This document shows positions 1 to 5,032 of a stretch of 6,549 bases of DNA, in pieces (the first letter of the stretch is position 1; each line of letters starts with the position of its first letter). The notes beneath the pieces were generated by a model. The model was not told the DNA's origin and made no database searches. It saw nothing but the letters and a program-made list of their open reading frames with translations. Origin of the DNA: Pseudomonadota bacterium (GTDB lineage Bacteria; Pseudomonadota; Alphaproteobacteria; Rhizobiales; Afifellaceae); the NCBI GenBank assembly GCA_023417735.1, contig JAEZEK010000187.1, positions 1 to 6,549 of the forward strand. Reading direction: 5' to 3'. The translations under genes and the position numbers were made by a program.

Positions 1-854
1 GGCTCGAGGTCACGGTCGAGTATTTCGCCGGCGGGCCGCCGGCCACCGCCGCGCTGATGGGCGGGTCGCTGCAGTTCCTGAACGCCGCCTTCGAGAACTA
101 CGTGAAGACGGTGAAGCTCGGCCAGCCGATCGTCACCATCATGAACATCCAGTCGGACTTCGCCGGCGCCGTCATCATGCGCAAGAATGTGGCCGAGAAG
201 CTCGGCCACGACCCGAAGGTCGAGGATCTGCGCGGGATGCGCCTGGGCACGCTCGCGCGCGGCGGCTTCACCGACGTGTCCTCCCGCTACATCCTAAACG
301 CCGCCGGCCTGGAGCCGGAGAAGGACGTCGAGCTGATCCCGATCCGCGGCGCCGACCGCCAGATCGCGGCCGGCCAGGCGGGCGAGATCGACGCGGCGAT
401 GGTGACCGAGCCCTGGGGCCCGATCGCGGTCGAGGGCATGGGCGACTGGGTCTACGTCGTGAACATGACGGTGGGCGAGGGCCCGGACGTGTTCCACGAC
501 ATGGGCTACGTCACGCTGCAGACGACGAAGAGCTATCTCGAACAGAACCGCGAGACCGCCGAAAAGGTCGTCCGCGCCGTCGTGAAGGCGCAGAACTACA
601 TCGCCGACCCGGCCAATCTCGACGAGCTCACCGAGATCTCGAAGAAGGAGTACGGCGACCTCGGGGGCGACGCCATGCGCATCTCCGTCGAGCGTCAGGC
701 GACGTCCTACGTGCCCTTCATGCACGAGGACATGGTTCAGAAGACCATGGATCTCCTCGTCCCGAACGGCCTCATCGAGGAACCTGCGCCGGCTTATGCC
801 GACGTCGTCGACACCGGCTTCGCGCCCCTTTGGGACGCCTACGACAAGAAGTAG
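1..854 (+). CDS. ABC transporter periplasmic substrate-binding protein, NMT1/SsuA/ThiY class (5' partial)
   Basis: This is the C-terminal 283 residues of a periplasmic binding protein. The frame is open from base 3 to the TAG at 852-854, so the signal peptide and roughly the first 50-70 residues lie before the window. Family features visible: a G-G-P-P-A-T-A-A-L-M-G-G segment at the edge (the early ligand-loop region), a 'VEDLRGMRLGTLARGG' type segment (SsuA/NMT1 proteins usually have 'dLkGKkig...' here), then 'AAGQAGEIDAAMVTEPWGP' at about bases 367-420, matching the 'l.aGeiDaa...eP' signature of this class. Members bind small organic ligands (sulfonates, nitrate, thiamine precursors, aromatic acids) and hand them to an ABC permease and ATPase, which would lie upstream. 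The ligand cannot be predicted. The next gene begins 34 bases downstream, so the two binding proteins are probably co-transcribed. The ATG at base 57 is internal and not the true start. Confidence 0.88.
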   Translation, partial: LEVTVEYFAGGPPATAALMGGSLQFLNAAFENYVKTVKLGQPIVTIMNIQSDFAGAVIMRKNVAEKLGHDPKVEDLRGMRLGTLARGGFTDVSSRYILNAAGLEPEKDVELIPIRGADRQIAAGQAGEIDAAMVTEPWGPIAVEGMGDWVYVVNMTVGEGPDVFHDMGYVTLQTTKSYLEQNRETAEKVVRAVVKAQNYIADPANLDELTEISKKEYGDLGGDAMRISVERQATSYVPFMHEDMVQKTMDLLVPNGLIEEPAPAYADVVDTGFAPLWDAYDKK

Positions 855-875
855 GCCGCGACGCACAGCACGAGT

Positions 876-880
876 GAGGA
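876..880 (+). promoter_or_regulatory. Ribosome binding site of the TctC-type gene
   Basis: GAGGA lies 8 bases before the ATG at 889. It selects 889 over the in-frame ATG at 796, which lies inside the preceding gene and would place an Arg/Pro-rich stretch before the signal peptide. Confidence 0.75.
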
Positions 881-888
881 AACGCCTG

Positions 889-1875
889 ATGAGAAAATCT
901 CTTCTGCCTCGCCTTCGGGCGATGGCTGCCGGATGTGTGATGGCCGCCTCGGCGGCCGTCATGGCGGCTGCGCCCGCAGCCGCGGAGTTCCCGGAAAAGC
1001 CGATCAAGCTGGTCGTGCCGTTTGCGCAGGGCGGGGCGACCGACCAGGTCGGCCGCATGATCGCGCAGCCGCTCGAGCAGGTCCTCGGCCAGCCCGTCGC
1101 CGTGGTGAACCAGGCGGGGGCGGGCGGTGCTGTCGGCCTGGCGAACCTCGCCAAGACCCGCGCCGACGGCTACACGCTCGCGATCGGTTCCGATTCGAGC
1201 CTCGCCGCCCGTCCCCTGATGACGGAGAGCGGCTACACGATCGAGAGCTTCGCTCCGATCGCGCGGCTCGTCGAAGCCCCGACGGGGATCGCGGTTGCAG
1301 CCAACAGCGAGCACCAGGACCTCAACAGCCTGCTCGAGGCCATGAAGTCCGGCGAGCTGACCTGGTCGCGCCCCGGCGTCGGCTCGGGGCCGCACCTCGC
1401 CATGGAGATCTTCTTCGCCCAGATCGGCGCGCGGGCGACCCACATCAACGCGCAGAGCGGCAAGGAGGCGCTGGTCAAGCTGCTGTCGGGGGAGGTCGAC
1501 TTCGTCTCCGCCGCCGGCTCCAACTTCCCGGCCATGGTCTCCGAGAACGAGGGCGCGATCAGGGTCTTGGGCCTCGCCGGCGAGGAACGCTGGCCGCGCA
1601 TGCCCGACGTGCCGACCTTCAGGGAGCAGGGCGTGGACTACGTGCGCTCGCAGTGGTTCGGCCTGGTCGCGCCGGCGAAGACGCCGCAGGACGCCGTGGA
1701 TCGCCTGGCTGCGGAGATCGAGACGATCATGAACGATCCGAAGAGCGACGAGCTGCTGGCGAAGTTCCATTTCAGCAGCGCGTTCCAGGGTCCGGAGGCG
1801 TTTGCCGAGCAGCTGCGGGTCGAGAGCGAGCAGCTCGCCCCGGTGCTCGCGCGGATCGGCATGGCGAAGAAATAG
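889..1875 (+). CDS. tctC: TTT transporter periplasmic solute-binding protein (TctC/Bug family)
   Basis: A 328-residue protein, the usual size for Bug/TctC receptors, which capture carboxylates in the periplasm for the TctA/TctB membrane pair. Residues 1-32 form a clear signal peptide: a basic start (M-R-K, R8, R10), an Ala-rich hydrophobic stretch, and a likely cleavage after A-P-A-A-A just before E-F-P-E-K-P. The mature start 'EFPEKPIKLVVPFAQGG' followed by a D and R is the family hallmark. Also visible are the 'GADGYTL'-like 'RADGYTLAIG', the 'GVGSGPHLAMEIF' ligand loop, 'LLSGEVDF', and 'RWPRMPDVPTFREQG', all in the expected order. The loop that in most relatives reads roughly H-x-P-Y-K-G is H-I-N-A-Q-S-G here, so the ligand may differ from common ones. 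The downstream tctB and tctA genes show that it is the receptor of this TTT system. Two hairpins follow the stop codon. Ligand unknown. Confidence 0.93.
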   Translation: MRKSLLPRLRAMAAGCVMAASAAVMAAAPAAAEFPEKPIKLVVPFAQGGATDQVGRMIAQPLEQVLGQPVAVVNQAGAGGAVGLANLAKTRADGYTLAIGSDSSLAARPLMTESGYTIESFAPIARLVEAPTGIAVAANSEHQDLNSLLEAMKSGELTWSRPGVGSGPHLAMEIFFAQIGARATHINAQSGKEALVKLLSGEVDFVSAAGSNFPAMVSENEGAIRVLGLAGEERWPRMPDVPTFREQGVDYVRSQWFGLVAPAKTPQDAVDRLAAEIETIMNDPKSDELLAKFHFSSAFQGPEAFAEQLRVESEQLAPVLARIGMAKK

Positions 1876-1878
1876 CGG

Positions 1879-1902
1879 GCAGGGGCGGCGACGCCGCCCT
1901 GC
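1879..1902 (+). promoter_or_regulatory. GC-rich hairpin 1 between tctC and tctB
   Basis: Bases 1879-1884 (GCAGGG) pair with 1897-1902 (CCTGC after a C). With G1885 bulged out, 1886-1889 pair with 1893-1896, leaving a 3-base loop: ten base pairs in all, starting 4 bases after the tctC stop. No T-run follows, so it does not look like an intrinsic terminator. It more likely stabilises the tctC mRNA end or dampens downstream expression (inference). Confidence 0.55.
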
Positions 1903-1906
1903 ATCA

Positions 1907-1932
1907 GCGCCGCCGGCCGGTTCCGGCGGCGC
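1907..1932 (+). promoter_or_regulatory. GC-rich hairpin 2 between tctC and tctB
   Basis: A perfect 10-base-pair stem: GCGCCGCCGG at 1907-1916 pairs with CCGGCGGCGC at 1923-1932 around a 6-base loop (CCGGTT). It sits 4 bases after hairpin 1 and ends 34 bases before the tctB start. The sequence after the stem (CCCGACCACATG) has no T-run. Together with hairpin 1 it fills most of the only sizeable non-coding gap in the window. The likely role is 3'-end protection of the receptor message and/or partial termination (inference). Confidence 0.6.
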
Positions 1933-1949
1933 CCCGACCACATGCGTGC

Positions 1950-1954
1950 GAGGA
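1950..1954 (+). promoter_or_regulatory. Possible ribosome binding site of tctB
   Basis: GAGGA ends 12 bases before the ATG at 1967, which is rather long spacing. It is the best purine-rich site near any candidate start; the in-frame GTG at 1946 has none. Confidence 0.4.
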
Positions 1955-1966
1955 TTTCAGAACGGG

Positions 1967-2413
1967 ATGAGAAGGCTCCTTCATCACCCGGATTCCGTCG
2001 CCGGCCTGGCGCTCGTCCTGGTCGGCGGAATCGCGACATACCTGTCCTTGCAGGTCGACGCCGGTCCTTCGGCCCTGACCCTGCCGCCGAACTTCTTTCC
2101 CCTCCTGTGCACGATCGGCACGGTGGTGATCGGGGTCGCGCTCATGGTGCAGGCGGCCCGTGCCGAACCGCAGCCGCAGCCGAGACTGCTTGACCGGCGC
2201 GTGGCCGCGGTGCTCGGCCTCATGCTCGTCTATTTCGTCACGTTCGAGCATCTCGACTTCCGGATCGGGTCGTTCGTCTTCGTGCTGGCGACGATGCTCG
2301 TGATGGGCTGCAGGAGCGTCGCTCAGCTCGCCCTCGTGCCGCTCGGCGTCGTGGCGGCGGTCTACTTCACCTTCACCTCCCTCTTCTCGATCCTGCTTCC
2401 GACATGGAACTGA
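1967..2413 (+). CDS. tctB: TTT transporter small membrane subunit (TctB family)
   Basis: A 148-residue, very hydrophobic protein of the size expected for TctB, the small integral inner-membrane subunit that partners TctA. Hydrophobic stretches lie at about residues 11-29, 43-62, 79-92, 99-114 and 119-143, broken by a polar loop (E-P-Q-P-Q-P-R) near 67-73. This fits the four-or-five-segment TctB pattern. The 'LTLPPNFFP' segment at 38-45 resembles the 'lGp.~fP' element found after the first segment in this family. Primary sequence is poorly conserved among TctB proteins, so the call relies on size, topology and position between tctC and tctA. The ATG at 1967 was chosen because it directly precedes 'RRLLHHPDSVAG', a typical TctB start; the in-frame GTG at 1946 would add only seven residues. 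The 3' end overlaps tctA by 10 bases, implying translational coupling. Confidence 0.9.
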   Translation: MRRLLHHPDSVAGLALVLVGGIATYLSLQVDAGPSALTLPPNFFPLLCTIGTVVIGVALMVQAARAEPQPQPRLLDRRVAAVLGLMLVYFVTFEHLDFRIGSFVFVLATMLVMGCRSVAQLALVPLGVVAAVYFTFTSLFSILLPTWN

Positions 2414-3945
2414 TCTCCGGCCAGGATCTGACGGCCGGCCTCTCGGTCCTGCTCGATCCCTACGTCCACGTCTTCCTCGTGATCGGCGCGATCGTCGGGA
2501 TGGTCTTCGGCGCCGCGCCGGGGCTGACCGCGCCCGCCGCGGTCGCGCTGATGCTGCCGCTCACCTATGGCCTCGGCCTCAATTCCTCGCTCGCGCTGCT
2601 TCTCGGCATCTATTGCAGCGGGTATTTCGCGGGATCGATCCCGGCCATCCTGATCAACACGCCGGGAACGCCGGGGAACGCCGCGAGCGCGCTCGACGGC
2701 TACCAGATGGCCAAGCTCGGCGCCGGCGACCGCGCGATCACCACGGCGATCATCGCCTCGTTCATCGGCGGGCTCTGCTCGATGCTGCTCCTGTCCGCGG
2801 TGGCGCCGGCGCTCGCCCGGGTGGCGCTGAGCTTCACGTCGGTGGAGTACTTCTCGCTGGCGCTGCTCGGCATCGTCTGCGTCGCCGGCATCTCGACGGG
2901 CTCGTTCCTGAAGGGCTGCGCCGGCGCGCTCATCGGCATCTTCATCTCCACGATCGGGCTCGACCCGACCAGCGGCGTGCCGCGCCTGACCTTCGGCATC
3001 CCCGACCTCCTCGCCGGCATTCCCCTAATCCCGGCGCTGATCGGGCTCTTCGCGATCTCGGAGATGCTGACGAAGTCGTTTCGCAACCAGCCGGCCCAGC
3101 ACTTCCTCGCGATGGACCGGCCGACGCCGGTCACGGCGGTCCTCGCCGATTTCGCGCGAAACAAGTGGCTCACCCTCAAGTCGGCCCTCATGGGAACGTT
3201 CATCGGGCTCCTGCCCGGGACCGGGCCGGCGATCGCGTCCTGGGTCGCCTATGGCGATGCGCTGCGCACCCGCAAGCCGGAGGACAAGTTCGGCAAGGGC
3301 GAGGTGAAGGGGGTGATCGCCTGCGAGGTTTCCAACAACGCCGTGACGGGCGGGGCGATGATCCCGCTCCTGACCCTCGGCATTCCCGGCGATCCGGTGA
3401 CCGCGATCCTGATCGGGGCCCTGATGATCCAGGGAATCGAGCCGGGGCCGTTCTTCATCCGCGATCACGGCTCCGTCTTCATCGCCATCCTGATCCTGCT
3501 GTTCGTCTCCAACATCTGGATGGTGATCATCGGCCTGCTCTCGCGCCGCGGCGCCGCCAAGGTCGTGCGCGTCCCGGCGCACGTCCTCGTCCCGACCATA
3601 TCGGTGCTCGCCGCGGCGGGCGGCTACGCGATCAACAGCAGCAGCTTCGACGTCATGCTCACGGTCCTCTTCGGGGTCGCCGGGTTCCTGATGGCCCGCT
3701 ACCACTTCCCGGTGGCCACCGTCGTGCTGGGGCTCGTGCTCGGGCCGATCCTAGAATCGAACCTCCGGAATGCGCTGATCGGCAGCAAGATGGATCCGAC
3801 CGTCTTCGTGACCCGTCCGATCAGCGCCGTGATCCTCGCCGGCATCGTGCTCCTGATCTGGGTCTGGGGGCGCGAGGACCGTCGGCAGAGGCGTCTGGTG
3901 GCGGCGCAGCTCGGAGAGGATGTGGCGGAGGCGCGGGACAGGTGA
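2404..3945 (+). CDS. tctA: TTT transporter large membrane subunit (TctA family)
   Basis: A 513-residue polytopic inner-membrane protein, the normal TctA length, which forms the transport path of the tripartite tricarboxylate transporter and is driven by an ion gradient. Motifs in order: 'GAAPGLT' at 36-42 and 'INTPGTPGNAASALDGY' at 84-100 in the first half, then 'GLLPGTGPAIASW' at 268-280 and 'NNAVTGGAMIPLLTLGIPGD' at 311-330 in the second. The two Pro-Gly-rich loops reflect the internal duplication typical of TctA. About 10-12 hydrophobic segments are visible; the C-terminal tail (from about 490) is charged and cytoplasmic in style. The ATG lies inside the end of tctB (10-base overlap) and has no Shine-Dalgarno-like purine run before it, so it probably depends on tctB translation. 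Its stop is shared with the start of the next gene. The substrate is set mainly by the TctC receptor and is unknown. Confidence 0.97.
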   Translation: MELISGQDLTAGLSVLLDPYVHVFLVIGAIVGMVFGAAPGLTAPAAVALMLPLTYGLGLNSSLALLLGIYCSGYFAGSIPAILINTPGTPGNAASALDGYQMAKLGAGDRAITTAIIASFIGGLCSMLLLSAVAPALARVALSFTSVEYFSLALLGIVCVAGISTGSFLKGCAGALIGIFISTIGLDPTSGVPRLTFGIPDLLAGIPLIPALIGLFAISEMLTKSFRNQPAQHFLAMDRPTPVTAVLADFARNKWLTLKSALMGTFIGLLPGTGPAIASWVAYGDALRTRKPEDKFGKGEVKGVIACEVSNNAVTGGAMIPLLTLGIPGDPVTAILIGALMIQGIEPGPFFIRDHGSVFIAILILLFVSNIWMVIIGLLSRRGAAKVVRVPAHVLVPTISVLAAAGGYAINSSSFDVMLTVLFGVAGFLMARYHFPVATVVLGLVLGPILESNLRNALIGSKMDPTVFVTRPISAVILAGIVLLIWVWGREDRRQRRLVAAQLGEDVAEARDR

Positions 3946-5006
3946 GCGAGATCTTGTTGCTTCGTCCGCACGAGCTCCTGGGGCTCGTCGGGATGGCGGA
4001 GGCGATCGATGCGGTGGCCGCCGCCTATGCAGGCGGGTCGGAGTATCCCGTCATCAATGCGCCGCGGCGGCGGGTGCATTCGCCGGAAGGCGTGCGCGTC
4101 AGCAACTTCCCCGGCGGGGTTCATGCGCTCGGCGTGATCGGCTCCCAGACGCGGGCCGAGCTTGTCGGCCATGGCGAGGGCCATCAGCACTATCTCCGGC
4201 GCGAGCCGCCGGTCTTCGTCCTCAACGATTCCCATACCGGCGAGCTCCTCGCGATCCTGATCGGCGAGATCCCGGAGAAGGATCTCGGGGCCTCGAGCCT
4301 GATGGCGATGCGGACCGGCGCGACGAGCGGGGTGGGTTTCCGCCACCTGGTGCGCGAGGATGCGCGGGTTGCGGGCCTGTTCGGCTCCGGCGGCCAGGCT
4401 GCGCACCAGCTCCTGGCGCTCCTCACGGTCCGCCCCGGCATCGAGCGGGTCCGCGTCTTCAGCCGGGACGCGGGCAACCGCGCCCGCTTCGCCGAGGAAT
4501 ACGGCGCCCGGTTCGGCGTCGAGATCGAGCCCGTCGCCTCCGCGGAGGCCGTGATCGACGGCGCCGACGCGGTCCTGTGCGCCACCAACACCTCGACCGA
4601 GCTCTTCGATGGCGATCTGCTCCAGCCCGGCCAGCACGTCACCGGCATCATCGGCTCGAACATGCAGCTGGTGGAGGGCGGCTTCCTGAAGACGGTGCGG
4701 CGCGAGCTCGACGACCGCACCGCCGAGCGCGCCGACCTGATCGTCGCCAATCTCCGGGATTCCGTGATCTCCGAGAAGCAGGGCGACCTCTACCAGCCGC
4801 TCGAGAAGGGCATGATCCGCCTCGAGGACATCGTCGATCTCGGCGAGCTCGCGCTCGGGCGCCACCCCGGCCGAAGCGCGCCCGGCCAGCTGACCTACCA
4901 CAAGAACAACAACGGCACGGGCGCCGCGGATCTGGCGGTCGCCATGCTCGCCTATCGGAAGGCGCGCGAACTGGGGCGCGGCACCATCATCGATCTAGCG
5001 GCCTGA
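3942..5006 (+). CDS. Ornithine cyclodeaminase/mu-crystallin family NAD(P)-dependent protein, function unassigned
   Basis: A 354-residue protein with the fold order of this family: an N-terminal substrate domain, a central Rossmann domain with G-S-G-G-Q-A at 148-153 (dinucleotide loop), and a return to the first domain near the C-terminus ('GTGAADLAVAMLAYRKA', 325-341). 'AMRTGATSG' at 122-130 holds R124, equivalent to the substrate-carboxylate Arg (R112) of Pseudomonas putida ornithine cyclodeaminase, and R44 in 'RRRVHS' fits R45 of that enzyme. However, there is no Lys anywhere in residues 1-112, so the family Lys (K69) is missing. Where the general-acid Asp (D228) should be, the sequence reads G-S-N (238-240). 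An extra loop at about 72-88 carries H77, H81 and H83. A true ornithine cyclodeaminase is therefore unlikely; an imine reductase, dehydrogenase or binding role is possible. The GTG start at 3942 overlaps the tctA stop by 4 bases; the next ATG, at 3993, would delete the conserved N-terminus. Confidence 0.88.
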   Translation: MSEILLLRPHELLGLVGMAEAIDAVAAAYAGGSEYPVINAPRRRVHSPEGVRVSNFPGGVHALGVIGSQTRAELVGHGEGHQHYLRREPPVFVLNDSHTGELLAILIGEIPEKDLGASSLMAMRTGATSGVGFRHLVREDARVAGLFGSGGQAAHQLLALLTVRPGIERVRVFSRDAGNRARFAEEYGARFGVEIEPVASAEAVIDGADAVLCATNTSTELFDGDLLQPGQHVTGIIGSNMQLVEGGFLKTVRRELDDRTAERADLIVANLRDSVISEKQGDLYQPLEKGMIRLEDIVDLGELALGRHPGRSAPGQLTYHKNNNGTGAADLAVAMLAYRKARELGRGTIIDLAA

Positions 5007-5018
5007 GCCGAACGCGAC

Positions 5019-5023
5019 AGGAG
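5019..5023 (+). promoter_or_regulatory. Ribosome binding site of the UbiD-family gene
   Basis: AGGAG sits 9 bases before the ATG at 5033, inside the 26-base gap after the preceding stop. It is the best-placed Shine-Dalgarno site in the window. Confidence 0.8.
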
Positions 5024-5032
5024 AAATCACAC

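Noticed and set aside
27..43. An 8-base perfect inverted repeat (GCCGGCGG / CCGCCGGC) with a 1-base centre.
   Set aside because: It lies inside codons for a conserved Gly-Gly-Pro-Pro stretch, and the loop is too short for a normal hairpin. It is a by-product of GC-rich coding.
772..1941. A 389-codon - strand frame and overlapping + strand frames across the TctC gene.
   Set aside because: Arg/Ala/Gly-rich translations without domains, and the TctC frame is certain.
2613..3941. A long open stretch in the frame of the cyclodeaminase-like gene, running upstream through tctA, which would give a 797-residue fusion.
   Set aside because: The extension is rich in Arg, Asp, Ala and Pro with no recognisable domain and lies across the well-supported tctA frame. 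The family homology starts at the GTG at 3942.
3699..4901. A 400-codon open frame on the - strand.
   Set aside because: It is antisense to tctA and the cyclodeaminase-like gene. It has low-complexity composition typical of shadow frames in GC-rich DNA, and the + strand genes have clear family motifs.
294..4996. Scattered rare CTA leucine codons (near 294, 3026, 3752 and 4994) as a sign of gene transfer.
   Set aside because: There are only a few, spread over different genes that otherwise share the same GC-rich codon use.
5007..5032. The 26-base gap before the UbiD-family gene as a terminator or promoter site.
   Set aside because: No stem, T-run or promoter-like elements are visible; it holds only a ribosome binding site.
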